Below are positions 37,215 through 50,800 of a DNA stretch of 64,000 nt, one piece after another. Where the stretch lies: positions 142,211,001 through 142,275,000 of the forward strand of contig NC_084461.1 in NCBI RefSeq assembly GCF_027409185.1. The letters are read 5' to 3'. The DNA is from Cynocephalus volans. Its lineage: Eukaryota > Chordata > Mammalia > Dermoptera > Cynocephalidae. The translations under genes were made by a program, and so were the position numbers. Under the pieces are notes generated by a model that saw only the letters and a list, made by a program, of their open reading frames with translations, ran no database searches and had not been told where the DNA came from. The number at the start of each line of letters is the position of its first letter. Positions within the stretch are counted from its first letter, which is position 1.

Positions 37215-37690
37215 GGAATGTGGCCGATTGTAAATGGCCTCAAATTTCTGTATAGCTCCTCCCATTTAAAGGTGGAGCTTGTTCCTCCATATCCTTGAAA
37301 CTGGGTAGCCTTGTGACTTGCTTCCATATAATTTGATGGGCAGTGATGATGCGTGAGTTTTGGGCTTATGTCTCAAGAGGCTTTGCAGCTTCTGTTCTCC
37401 CTCATAGAATGCTGCTGCCATGTGACAAGGCTGGGCTGGCCTCCTTTGAGGAGGAGTGACCATGTGGAGAGAGATCCCAACCATCCCATCCATGTTCCCA
37501 GATAGAAGCAAGCTCAGTTGATATGTAGAACAGAGATGAGATGTTGGAAGGAGCCAGCCCAAGTTGCCCACTCACAGCATCGTGCAAGAATGCTTGCTGT
37601 TTTCATCCACAAGATTTTTTTTTTTTTTTTTTTTGCGGAGGTTGGTTGGAGGAAGGGGTTTGTTATGCAGCAAAAGCTAACTGAAATAAG
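37215..37690 (+). repeat. MLT1-type MaLR LTR
   Basis: GGGTAGCCTTGTGACTTGCT, GCTGCTGCCATGTGACAAGG and the end GTTATGCAGCAAAAGCTAAC are MLT1-like. A T-run (37615-37634) interrupts it. Confidence 0.6.
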
Positions 37691-37879
37691 GAAGAGTAAT
37701 AGTCCTTCCCTTGCAGGGCTCCTCTGAGGTATATGTGTGCTGAGACCAGCGCTCAGCATGCAGAAAGCTAATACAGCTACTACTAACACAGTCATGTGGT
37801 ACTTCCTCTTGCTTATTGGGTTCTAGCCACATGACCCCCTTTCTTTTCCTTGAATATACCAAACTCTTTTCCTTTTTCA

Positions 37880-38215
37880 GGGATTTTGTACCTAATTGTC
37901 TGAAATGGCTCTTCCCTGCTGTCTTGCTTTCATGGTTGAGGTGTTAGCTGAAATGTCTCCATCTTGGAGAGACTGCTGACTGTCCTGGAAACCACCCCCT
38001 TCCCTTGCTGTCCACTCCTGCTTCCTCTTACAGTGTGAGACACCACATTTATCGGCTTCCAAGAATATTGCCTGTTTCCCCTTCTAGACTGTGAGTTATT
38101 TAGGGCAGGAGCTGGGCCTGTTTTTGTTCCCTGTTTTATCCTTGCTGCCTACCACCATGCTGTGTACATCAGGCACTCAATTAATACTGATTGAATGAGT
38201 GAATGAAAAGAGGCA
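37880..38215 (+). repeat. L2 LINE 3' end
   Basis: CTGTCCACTCCTGCTTCCTC, CTAGACTGTGAGTTATTTAG, GGGCAGGAGCTGGGCCTGTT and AGGCACTCAATTAATACTGA match the L2 3' end. Confidence 0.8.
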
Positions 38216-38401
38216 CCCAAATCCATCTGCATCCAAGGTTGGTGCCCGGCTTCATGGAATAGGAAAGGAGCCAGGTTAGACCTTCAGACCGTGTGCGCTG
38301 CTTCTAATTCTTACCGCCCTTTTGGATTATCACACTCACGTTGGGTCAAACATGTTCCTGATATCCTATGCCTTGGATGGGGGGTGTTTAACAAAGCTGT
38401 T

Positions 38402-38828
38402 GTAGTGGATTGAATTATGTCCTCCTAAAACTCATTGAAGCTTGAATCATGTCCCCCAAGTTTTATGTATTAGAAACTTGGTCCCCACTGTGAGTGTTAA
38501 GAGGATGGAAAATCCTATTACGGTAATTGAAAGGTGGGGACTTGAAGAGGGGATTGGATTGTAGGACCATGCAGTAGTGAATGGATTAAAAATGGTGCTC
38601 AGGGACATGGTTCTGAGGGCTTTCAAGGGGGAGCATGAAGACTCTGTCTGTCTGTCTCTCTCTCTCTGCTTCCACCATCTTTCAGTGTGAGACTCTGGGT
38701 CACTGTTGCCACCATCAGATGGACTTTGGACTTCCCAGGCTCAGAAATTGTAAGTGATAAATTTTGTTTTCTTTATAAATTACTCAGTTTCAAGTATTTT
38801 GTTATAAGCAACAGAAACGAACTAATAG
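38402..38828 (+). repeat. MaLR-type LTR (long-form subfamily)
   Basis: Very like 28551-28978, with the same repeated start (TTGAATTATGTCCTCCTAAA, then TTGAATCATGTCCCCCAAG). Ends GTTATAAGCAACAGAAACG. Confidence 0.65.
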
Positions 38829-40629
38829 AGATGTGAACTTCTGTAAGACGGGGATTGAGTTCCTCACAGCCCCTTCCACATTTCCAGGCATCTAGTAGCG
38901 GCCTGACAGAAGCTTATTGCATAGATAGATGGATGGATGGATGGATGAATAAATGAGTGAAGGCAAAGGAGGATGGATGGATGAATGGATGGATGAGAGA
39001 GTATTCAGAACCAATGATAATGATATAAAGAGTACTAGTTTCAGATGGCAGGCAACTATGGAAAACCATGTTTATTTATTTTTTCTTCTAATAAAGGATG
39101 ACATATTTCTAGTCAATCAGTAAAAGATCATAAAAGTACAAAAATGTGCTAAGTACAGTCATTAGCATTATGTTACAGGGAAATTGTTATCACTTTTCCC
39201 CCTGAGTAAGGTGGCACGTTGGATGGTCACGGCTGGTTTGATTCACAAAGGAGGCAAGAGCAAGCGGCCAGTTGTACCAGTTGGCTGCCCAGTTCCCCCA
39301 GGATGTGGGATTTTGTAAAAATGGGAAGGTCTCAGGCAAACTCGAATGGTTGGCCATGCAAGAAAAAAAGCAGCATCAGAATGTTGGGTATAGTTGGGCA
39401 TTTAGGTAGAGGATTAGACATTTTTTTTCAGCTTCACCATTACCTCTTTCCTCCTTAGCTCTGAAATGAAAATCTCTTGTGTTATTATTGAGGGTGTTCC
39501 AGCTTTCAAAGGGTTTTCACCATTAGGTTTCATGTAATTTTGACTTGATCCAATGCCAAGCCTGGGAGATAGGGCAGTTCTAGCCTAATTTGCATGTGTG
39601 GCATCCTGCATCAAGGCTCCTGGATCCTAGAGGTTAAGGGAGCAGAGCAGAGACTCAAACTTAGATCTCCTGAGGCCACTATTCTGTGCTTTTCGAAAAC
39701 ACCTCTGTGGCTCTTTCTGGCTTTTAGTAGTAGGCAAGAATTGCATGGGGAAAAAGCACCCTTGAGATCCAAGTTTTGACTCGATCCCCTCACTTGAAAC
39801 AACTCATACCACCACTGCTCTGCCTGGTGTGTTTACCTGCCCCTCCTTTGGCAATCCTCATGTAGGATTCCTCTGAATACCCACCAGCTGCCCAGTGCTG
39901 GCATTGTGTGGCAGAGGCAGGGAGGGAGATACAGCGTATTGACTTCAGTATGATGCTCCAAATGGCCCCTCCAGTCCACTTGCCAGGAAGATGGTCAGAG
40001 GGCCAGCTCAGTCTGCCATGTGCCAACTTGATTGTTGAGTTCTTTTGGGGCATCTTTGCTGAGGTGTTACTTGAGTGACAGCCCGCCTCATGGCTGGTGG
40101 CTATGACTCTTAGGCTCAAAAACTTGCCATACTTGACGTATCCATCCCTGTACTTTTTGCCTAATATACAGGCACCAGCTTAAGGAGGGAGGGCTCAGTA
40201 ACCCTCCCTCACTTATCTTAAAAGTCTAGGGGATAAACCGTCACTGTCCACAGTAGACCTAGCTTCCCTTGACAGCCTGTTAGAATTCTATCATCCATTC
40301 TTTTATTTAAACACTATTTTGAGCTCTTTTAGATTTTTGACATTTATGACCTTTAGGGATAAGAAGTCTATGTAATTCTTTTTGTTCTCTGTGAAGTGAA
40401 ACTTCCTTTAACTCTCCTTAATTTAACTGAAGCATGTACCAGTGTCTTCCAGGTGGTGGTATTCTGGGAGAAGCTGAACAAATGGGGTTAACTCTAGCCC
40501 TACCCTTTAAGATGTCATGGTTTGGGTTCAGGGCTGCTCTGTCATATGGGTCTATTCTGTGTGGAGATGTGCTAAGATCGCCTGATCTTAGAGTTTTCCT
40601 GTTATGAGAGCTGAATGAGGATAGGCAGT
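38829..40629. other. intergenic DNA
   Basis: Includes a GGAT microsatellite (38925-38948 and 38973-38995) and an L2-like fragment before it. No gene is supported. The ATP10B 3' UTR may reach into 40302-40629. Confidence 0.45.
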
Positions 40630-40635
40630 TTTATT
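40630..40635 (-). terminator. candidate ATP10B polyadenylation signal
   Basis: AATAAA reads on the minus strand about 800 bp downstream of the ATP10B stop codon. Another lies at 40302-40307. Neither can be confirmed from sequence alone and the true 3' UTR may be longer. The interval 40636-41434 holds no repeat I recognise, as expected for a 3' UTR. Confidence 0.25.
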
Positions 40636-41434
40636 TAAGAATAAATAAAATGAATAGCTTAAAAAAAAAGAGTACTGCCTATGTCCTCTTGGCAGATTTC
40701 CCAGACGATGGGGCATATCGTCCATTAGCTAAAACAGGGGTCTCTTTAGCTTGCCTGAAGAGAGCTGGTGCCTCTTACACTAGTGGTGACCCTACAACCC
40801 TCAGAAGTGTCTGTGGCACTGAGTTCAGAATGAGTTTTCATCTTTAGATGTGGTTTGTCTTTGGCTTAGAGACAAAAAGCAGACCCAACTCTCTGTGAAG
40901 GAAAGGATGTTAACCCTGACTTGGTCATCACTGCAATACACTTGAGATGAAGCCCTTGTGCGTGGGCCTCTTCTGAAACTTTAGCTCTTGGCCTTGAGGG
41001 GTGAGGTGATGGTTTGACAAGCCCCAAAATTTCCATATCCTGAGATACTGCGTGAGTGGATACACTTCTTGGAATCTTGGAAACCTATGGCCCAGTGCAC
41101 TGGGTTGTAGGTTGTATTTATCTAGAAGGTCAGAAGAATGTCTTTGGGCTAAAAAATTTGAGAACTCAATGCAACAGAAACATAGCCTCCTTATAAAAAC
41201 CATTGTTTTCAAGATGTGCTGCCTGGCAGCAGGAGAAAACTAGAGGTCGACTGATTTTCCAGTCCTTTTTGTCAACCCCTGTGGGCCAGCACTTCCTTTA
41301 AGGAAGTCAAGCCAGGTGGGGAGAAAAGAATAAGACTGGCACATTCTTTCCCCTATGAAGAGGAAGGGTCATAGATTACTGGGGCCAGTGATCAGGTGGC
41401 CTCTTCTGAGTTTGTGCGGATTTCTGCAGCACCC

Positions 41435-41891
41435 TCATACAGTCAGTGAACTCTGGGATCGGCGGTGATTGCCCCTGCTTAAGTGCCGAGACACAATGGT
41501 CTGTCCACCTGAGTTGGCTTCAGGAGCCATTGTCCCATGAGGCCCCAGAAGGTGCTCCCCAGATGAGAGTTTGGCTGAGGAGTCCCCCAAGCACGGATCA
41601 TCTCTCATGTGCTCTCTGCTACATCTCTGTCCGTGGAGCACCCAGTCCTCAATGTGCTTCTGCTTGGGAGGGCCAGAGCTCTTTGGGGTGCTGGCTCTGA
41701 CGTCCTGTTTTGGGATAGATGGCACTGGTTGGTGGGTAGGTTGAGTCACTCCAGGGATGGGGGCAGGCCTCTGTCTGCTTCTCCAACTCTGGATTTCCAG
41801 GTCTCTTTTGTCTGTGGGTAGTTGGTCAATTTTCTGAGCTTTTGAGATCAGAGACTTCCCATAGGTCCCTTGTAGAGACAGGAAAAAGTAC
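41435..41891 (-). CDS. ATP10B: ATP10B last coding exon, cytosolic C-terminal tail
   Basis: This exon completes the split arginine codon and encodes 151 further residues before the stop at 41435. It opens with [20 protein letters not shown], then a charged, serine- and proline-rich tail ending RRSQSSLTV. This tail is poorly conserved among the three ATP10 paralogues, so its resemblance to the ATP10B tail I remember supports the assignment. The acceptor is TTTCCCACCAG, after which the exon begins GTAC. The tail lies in the cytosol after TM10 and is presumably regulatory. Confidence 0.93.
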
Positions 41892-44800
41892 CTGGTGGGA
41901 AATAATAGAATAAAGATTTTTTTCCCTGATTTTTGTTGACTTCAGCATTGAAAGGGATCTTAGAATCTAACTCTCTACCCAGGGCAAGATCATTTTAATG
42001 TACTCCTGACGGTTATCAAATCCATGCCTGGGCACCCCTTGTATTGGGAAGCCTGATAACAATGGCAGCAGCAGCAACAACAACAAAATATAGTAGCTAA
42101 CGTTTATTATGTACTAGGACAATTCCAAGTGCTCTACATGTTACTAACTCCTTTAATGCTACCAACAATCCCACGTGGTTAGTACTTTTGTACTCTGTGT
42201 ACAGATGAGGAAACTAGCTAATTAAGAGCTGCACTGGGTTTTAAGGTCAGTATGTTAGTTACTTTTGTTTAATTTGTAAAATAATTTACCTGAATCTGTG
42301 TTTCTAGTTTAAGACAATTTGTACTGTCCTTTTATACTGGTGAATTAATTAGACCAAGGTTAGTGAGGACATGGTTAGTGCAGGCTAATTATCACAAGCC
42401 TGATGAGTAAAATCAGTCTCTGTTATGATAAATACAGCTTACATTTTCAAGTGAACAGATACAGTTTTCTATAGCAAACATTCCATCACGTGGATTTCTA
42501 TACACAGTAATTTGTTCCAAGGTTATAGGTCAGCAGTCCTTAGAACTATTAAAATAATCCTTTCACTATCAGAGGAAATCTCTTTACCTTTCTTAGTAAA
42601 CAGAATTAAACAGAAGTTCAACTTTATTATAATACAGAATAAGCAAAGACTTAACTTATGCCTTATGGTAACTAGCAAGTAAATATTTGCTGACTTTTTC
42701 GTAACTTGTCCCTCATCGGTTTTACAAGTAGTAAGGCAGAGTGCTTGTCTTTTTGGAACACATGTGACAATAGTCTTTGCATGCTTTTCCAGGATTCATG
42801 TCAAACTGCTGCTTCAGCCTTGTAGACTCTGGTTCCAAGTATATTTTCTAGTCAAGACACAGATAAAGAACAAGGGGATCGTAAATTTCTCTTTCCATAA
42901 CCCAAATAAAATACAGAATAGATGAGCTCGGTGGTGATCACAGCCATGTTTGACCTCAAAAGTTGGGACAAAAAGATTTAACCCACAGATTTGATGCCCC
43001 TTTCCAATGAGGTCATGATCCTCATGGTCCCTCCCCAGAAGCTGGGCTGAAGAAGGGGCAGTGGTGGGAAATATGTCCCCTGAGGCTTGTGCTTGTTCTT
43101 AATTGCTTCCCACTCTGTACTCTCAGGGCCCTTTATTGATGCTAGTCACTTTTGCCCATGTTATGGTCAGACTTATGTCCAGATCTCCCACTGGGTGGCA
43201 GATCTCTTAAAAGCCAGGTCCTCTTTTACTCATCTTTCTGTTCCTCCAGTGTCCATCGCTTATTCATCTCTGAGAGCAGCCTACGTGACAGGAACTGTGC
43301 TAGTTGATGGTTAAATAAAGATAAGGAGGACACCTTCTCTCTAGGAGCTGATGATCAGACAGAGACAGACAGATAATTTATAATTAATGAGAAAAAGATA
43401 GTGACAGAGATACACCCAGCTGATGGGGACATATTACAGAGAAAACTTTTTCAGCCTGAAGAAGGCAGGTGAAGTCACAGAACTTCTAGAATTGGTCACA
43501 CCTGCCATGATGTCAAAGATGAGGAGGTTTGGCTATGAGAAGGGCATTCCAAATAGAAGGGACAACATGAGCAAAGGCAAAGAGGTGAGAGGGCCTGGGG
43601 CCTGTAGGGAGGTACAAGCAGCATGGGGGTGTGGAGCCCAAAGTTTGAAGCAGGGAGTGGGGGGAGAGGCTATAGGGACCAGAAGGGGCTGAGCAGGGAA
43701 GTCTGAACACAGCAAATACTCAGAACTAAACCAATCTTGATGAAGTTCACCAACTGCAATGGTATTCTTCATCTTGGTATTTTCATCCTCCAACCCTGCA
43801 GCAAGGTCAAGGTTTTGAGGTGGCTTTGAAAGAGAAAATGGAGACCAAAGTAGATTAAGCAAGAAGCAAGGCCTGTTAATGGCTCTCTGCCTAATCTCGG
43901 GAGCAAAAAATTCTATACAATGTTACAGTTGCCTGTTGACTACAGCTTAGAATGACAAAGTGGCTGAATTTTGATGTTCAGAGCAACGGGACCCTGAGGA
44001 TGGAGACAGGCTAAGTCTCCCTTATTAGTACATTGTTGTCAAGGTCATCAATTGCTCTGACTAGAGAGAGTGGGCTGGAGAATAGAACACTGGCCTCTGA
44101 GTTGGGAGAATCCAACACCCACAATGATTTGTGGTGGGACTGTGGATATGTACTGGTTTCTCTTGGGACTTGAACTGTCCCATGAGCAGGTAGAACTAGA
44201 ACCCTAGTGCCGTCTAATCCTTAGCTGATAGGGAAAGCAAAATGAGAGGCTAGATAGGAGAGCGTGTATCAAGGAAAGGCAAGGCACTGTTGTCGCTGTT
44301 GCTGTTTCTAGAAAAGGTGAATGCAGAAGGTTTAGGTGGCAAATGTCAGAAATAGTCCCTGGCCATGGATGATTTATTTGGCTAATATGGGTTTTGTATG
44401 TTATGTGTGTATCTGTGCCCTTTAAACAAATTTAACAATTGTTAAAAAGTTGGCTATGTCATGCAAAATTTAAATTTCTGGGAGAAAACTGAAGCTCTAG
44501 GACGCTTCACTTGATCTTTCCTTGTGGCGATAGTAGGAAGAAGCTGAGAAGTTCTTTCTTCCAATGTCTGCACTTTGCCTGGCTTGCTGCAGCCACTTGC
44601 CTGTCCCTGCAGGCATTGGAGTGTGAGGCTCCTGGGCTAATAATAAAGATCACAGAGCTTTCAAAATGATTCCTTATCACACAACAGAAGTTGTAAAGCA
44701 GCAGAGTAGGAATTATTACTCCTATTTTACAGATGTCACAATAGAGGCCACACCAGATTTCGTAACTTTCTACTCTGTCGCTGACCTGGGACCCGAGTCC

Positions 44801-47800
44801 ACGCCTTCTGGTTCATTGTTCTTTCTGTTCTAGTGCCCTGTTTCTGGAACAATAGCTGCAAGGATCCCATCAGGAGCCAAATCCTGACTGTTGGCTTAGG
44901 AAAATGGCTTAGAAGGGGGAGATTAGTAGTTATAGGAAGAAAACAGCCCCAGTGCTCAAACCTTGGGAGAAGAGCCATGACTGGTGTGAGGAAGCAGACG
45001 AGGTAGACAGTGGGATCTGAGAGCTGCCTTTCCATCACCCAGTAGGGATTGTAGGGACTGTTGCAGGTGATGCAGGTGGCGTTGTACAGGAGGGATACTG
45101 CAAAGTACAGTAGGAAGCTGCCTAGGAGGACCAGCCCGTGGATGACAGTCTGTGGAGGGAAAGAAGTAAAAGCTGTTGATGGTTTAGCTTAGATTCGGGG
45201 ACAGTGCAGTCACACTACCTGGCTAACTTTGTTTTAAACTTTTCTTTTTTTTTCTGAAATGCAACACATGTCTAAAACAATTCAAAAAAGTGAGCAGTTT
45301 AACGGGCCATTTATAAAACAAACGCCCATGTTGCTGCCACCTAGAATTTGAACATACATACCCCAGAAACTCCTGAATCTTCTGTCTCACCCTTGACTTT
45401 GGTGATAATTTCCATACTATCCTTTGTAGCTTTACCATGTATCTAGGTTTCCCTACATTCTCAACACTTTTAAATGTTGGATAAACAAGGCTGGCCTGTG
45501 GCTCACTTGGGAGAATGTGGTACTGATAACACCAAGGCCACAGGTTTGGATGCCTATATAGGGATGGCCAGTTAGCTCACTTGGGAGAGCGTGGTGCTGA
45601 CAACACCAAGTCAAGGGTTGAGATCCCCTTACCGGTCATCTTTAAAAATAAATAAATAAATAAATGTTGGATAAAAAGAATTATATTTTGTGTAATTTTT
45701 TGTCTTTTTTCCTTCAATATTATGTTTGTGTGATGAGTCCATTTATGACTTCTGTGGCAGTAGTTCATTTACTTTCAAAGCAGTGCAGCGTCCTGCTGTC
45801 TGATCTTTTGTCCTGCCTGTTTTGTGTCTCTTGTCTTCTTTTAAACATATTGACTATTTTGTATAATTTCATTTTCCCTCTTTACCAGTTTGGAAGTTAT
45901 ATTCTTCATTTCTATTCTTTTAGTGATTACTCAGTAAATGATAACAAGCAATCTTACCTTACTACAGTCTATAGTTTATAACTACTTTCCCCTCCTCCTG
46001 AGTTACACCAGAGCTTTAGAGCACTTTAGCTCTGTTTACCTCCCTCCTGACTTATATTATTGCTGCTGTCTGCCTAATTTCATTATCTTTGAACACCACA
46101 CAGTCATTATTATTATTGTTTAATACAGTCAATGCTCATTAAGATTTACTTTCCGATTTACCACTTTCCATGCCTTTGTTTTTTCTTGTATCTTGGACCC
46201 TCCATCTGTGATATCTTTCCTTTTGCTTTAAGTACGTCTTTTAGGATTTCCTTTGATAAAAATCTGTTGGTGATATACTCTGTGTTACTTTATTTCATTC
46301 TCATTCTTGAAAGATATTTTTGATGGATATGAAATTCTTGTTTGGCAGGTATTTTCTTCCAGTGTATTTACAATAGCATTCTATAGTCTTTTAGCTTCCA
46401 TTGTTGCCGTTGAGAAGTTAGCAGTCTCTTTATCTGTTGTTCCTTAGAAGGAACTCTTTACCTCTTAAAATCTGCCTGCTTTTGTGATTTGTATTTTGCC
46501 TTTTTTTGTTTTATAGTTTCCTTATGAAAGAATAAGTGTGGATTTCTTTTCACTTATTTTGCTTGGGTTTTGCTGACCTTGACTTTGTGGGTTGATATCT
46601 TTTATCACTTCTGCAAAATTCCTGTCACAGTCTTTTCAAATACTGTCTCTATTTCATTTTCTTTCTCTTTTCTTTCTGAGATTCTGATCAATGAATATAT
46701 GGTAGAGCTTTCAGTCATTACTCTGTCTTCTATATTTCTTAATACCTCTCCCATAATTTCAATTATTTTATATTCCAAATGATTTATTTTGACCAATTCA
46801 CTACTTCTCCCCTTAGCTGTGTCTAATTTGCTATTAAACCAACCATTGAAGCTTAAATTATAGTTATTATAGTTTTTATTTCTAAATGTTCTATTTGGAC
46901 TCTTTTAAAATCTTCTAGGTATCTTTGTAAAGTTTACCAATCTCTGCAGATATTTTCAATTTTGTTCTTAATTCTTTAGACACAATAAACATTGCTTTTC
47001 TGTAATTGGTATCTGATAATTCCAATATCTGAAATATTTGTTTCTGGTGTTTGTTTTATTGGTTCTCACCCATGGGTTCTTGTTTCCTTGTTAGCTTCAT
47101 TATTTTTGAATGTGTGATGCTTATTGTTCTTGAAAAGTTAGTAGGAAAAATTTGAACATTAGGATAATGGTACCTTTCTCCAGAAAAGATCTGTGTGCGT
47201 GTATGTGTGTGTTTTGCAATGCCTTTGGGTACTGCCAGTCTTGAGTCATTTTGAACTGAATTTATAGATCAAAGTGTGGCTCACCAAGGTGATATGAACC
47301 TGGACTGCAAATGTATGTGAAGCCAGCCCATGGTCACAATCTCGAAGGGCAGGTCTTTTATGCTGATTTTCTCTGCTCTGTTCAGCAGAGAAATCCCTGC
47401 AGTCCCTACTGGGGAGAGGGGTACAGATAGATGCACTTCTGGGTATAGCCTTTGGGATCCTAATTAATTTGGTCTCTTATTAGATTTCCACCTTGGGAGC
47501 TTGGGCTTTGATTTCTGAACCTTTTGCTCAACCAAGTCTGCCAAAAACGAAGTTCATTTTGGGCAAAGTTGCAAACACCCTGAAGGAAAAAGAGGTGTTG
47601 GCTCAGCTTGCTTCTCTTGAATTCCCCTTTCCCTGAGGTTTTGTTTTTTTACTATCTTGTCAATTCTTTCATGGTTTTAAGCAATGAAAAAAGTTTTAAA
47701 AAACTTTTTTTTAATCCAAAATTTTTAGTTGTTTTCAGCGGGAGAAGCAATTCTGAGTAACCCAGCTCCTGTTCCTGAAGAAGAAAGCAGGTAGCTCACT

Positions 47801-50800
47801 TTTTCAATGCTTTGGTGCGGACGGTGAAAACCGACATAGCTATTAAAATTGTTATTATATTTCTCTCCAGGGAAGATACAGACTCTCCCCCTGTTTTAAG
47901 TACTTTCAGAGAGGAAATGTATTTTTCATGATGATTTTAGTAGCTGACTCCTTTCCCAAGGGCATCAGAAATCACCAGTAACTACTGGGGTACCAGGTCT
48001 AGAGATGTATGAGGTAGATTAATAATGCTAAGAGAGTATTTCCCTCTTTTTAAAATTTAATTTAATTTTTTATATTTTTAAGAAATTTATTTTTTAATTG
48101 AAACTTATTGATTGTACATATTTATGGAGTACAGAGTTATATTTCAATACATGTATACAATGTGTAGTGATCAAATCAGGATAGTTAGCAAATTCATCAT
48201 TGCCAAACTTTATTGTTTCTTTGTGATGAGAACATTTGAGCTCCTCTCTTCTAGCCTTTTGAGAACACACAATAAATTATTGTTAATTATAGATGTCTAT
48301 CACTACTGTAGACCCCCAGAGCTTACTTTTCTTATCCAGCTGTAATTTTGTGGCCATTAACCAACCTCTCCCTATCTCCCTTCCCTCTCCTCTTCCCAGT
48401 TCCAAAAACCACAGCTTTACTCTCTCTTTTGAAGCAGATGGATGCAGTGCTTTGAGAAAGAGGGCTGAGTGGATACAGAGAGGATACAGAATTTTTAGTG
48501 TTACCACCCTTTTAATATACAATTGAGGCCTGATTAAACTTTGCAGGGCATTTTGAAAGGTTAAAAAATATCTAATGGTTAAGAGGGTCATAGAGAGCAG
48601 AGTTCCTTTTGGGAAATATCTTGGGTTAATTTTTTAAAAATGTAATTAAATCACTATGAGATATATCAAGCATACAGACAATAAACCTCATACACCCAAT
48701 ATCTGGCTTCATCAATTTTAACCATATGCAGTATTTGCTTCAGGTTTTATGCAAATATTAAATCTTATGAATACAATTAAAACACCTATATATCTCTTGC
48801 AAATCACTTCTCTTTAATCTTGAACATAAATTCAGTGTTTATCCTTATTATGTATGTTTTATACATGTATGTTTATGTATCCATGTTTATAGATTTTTTT
48901 TTTACTTTATCATGTATATGTACCCTTTTGGATATAGACTAAATGTTCATGTCCCCCTCAAATCCATATTTTGGAGTCCTAATCCCCAATATGATAGTAT
49001 TTGGAGGTGGGACATCAAGGAGGTAATTAGGTCATGGGGATAGAAATGGGATTAGTGTCCTTACAAGAAGAGACATCTCTCTCTCTCTCAGCCATGTGAG
49101 AATATAGCCAGAAGGCAGGTGTCTACAAGCCAGAAAGAGGGCCCTAACCAGACACTGAATGGGCCAGCACACCGATCATTGACTTCCAGCCTCCAGAACT
49201 GTGAGAAATAAATTCCTGTTGTTTAAACCACCCAAGCCTATGGTATTTGTTATGACAGCCAGGGCAGACTAAGACACTTCTGCTGCTCTTTTCACTTCAC
49301 ATATACTTGGGAGTTTTATCTATGTTGATAGATATAGCTCTAGTTTATTCATTTTAACTCTTCTATTGTATGAATGTGCTGCAATTTATTTATTTTCCTG
49401 TGGATGAACATTTAAGCTCCTTCCAGCTCTTCTTTGGCTATTAAGAACAAAGCTGTAACACACATTCTTGTACCTGTCTCCTTACATACATATGCAAGAC
49501 TATTTCCAGGGTACGTACTCAGAAGTGGAATTGTATCATGGTGTAAGACTACTTTAAACTCCTCTAAGCTATTTTCAGATCGCTCTCTAGAGGGCTGGTA
49601 TCAGCGTATAGTTTGCTAACAGGACATGAAAGTTCTTTCGCTGTGCTTTATTGTCTTTAACACACTGCTGAATTGATTTGCCAATATTTTATTTAGAATT
49701 TTTTATGTCTATGTTAATTAGTGAGATTAATGTATAATTTTCTTTCCTTGAATTGCTCATGCCCATTTTGGTATCAGAGTTAGTCTAGCCCTGAAAAATG
49801 AAGTACTTATTGCTATGGGTTTGAATGCATGTGTCCCTGCAAAATTCATATGTTGGAATCTAATACCTAATGTGACAGTATTAAGAGGTGGGCCTTTTGG
49901 GAAGTGATTAAGTCATGAGGGGAGAGCCTCATGAAAGCATTCATGCTCTTATAAAAGAAGCTGAAGGAAACACCCTGGTGCCTGTTTGCCCTCTCACCAC
50001 GTGGGCACACAGGGTTGGTCCCTTCCATCTCTTCTGCCACGTGAGGATACAACATTCATCCCTCATTGCTCCCTTCCTCTCCAGAGGACACAGCAAGAAG
50101 GTGCCATCATGGAAGCAGAGAGTAGCCCTCACCAGACACTGAACCAGTGACTTGATTTTGGACTTCTCAGCCTTCAGAACTGTGAGAAACAAATTTCTAT
50201 TCTTTATAAATTACCCAGTCACAGGTATTTTGTTATAGCAGTATAAATGGACTAAAACACCTATCTTTTTCTATTTTTTTAATTCCACGAAAAAACTGGT
50301 ATAAAGTAGAGATTATCTGTCACTTTTAAAATTGGTCAAACTCCCCTCAATGATCCTTTGGGTCTGTTGTTTTTTGGGACAGGATTTGGCTTATTCAAGT
50401 TTGCCAAGTGATCTTGACTGTGTTTTTGTAAATTTTACGTTTAAAGAATGATAAACTTGGTTTAAATTTTCAAAAAAATATTTTAATCAATAAAAATTGA
50501 TGATATTTACAATTTTAGTCATTTCCATTTCTAGTATTATTTTTGTCTTCTCTTTTTGTGTTTTCCCCCGGACCAGTTTTGCCAAGAGATTAGTTTTCAT
50601 TAGCTTTTCGAGGAGCTCACTTTTGTTTTTACTGATCTTTTTTATTGTTCTTGATTTTTTTCTCGTATTTTTATTTTTTCCTTCTATTTTCTTTAGATTT
50701 ACATGGTAATGTTTAAAGTTCCTTGAGTTGAGTTCTCAGCTTGTTTATTTTTTATCTTTTTGTTCTTAATAATAAAAGCTTTAGCTGTACCCCACAAGTT

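Noticed and set aside
45486..45660. tRNA-Ile gene pair
   Set aside because: The units have tRNA-like A and B boxes but lack clean cloverleaf arms, end in an A-rich tail and are flanked by target duplications; they are SINEs.
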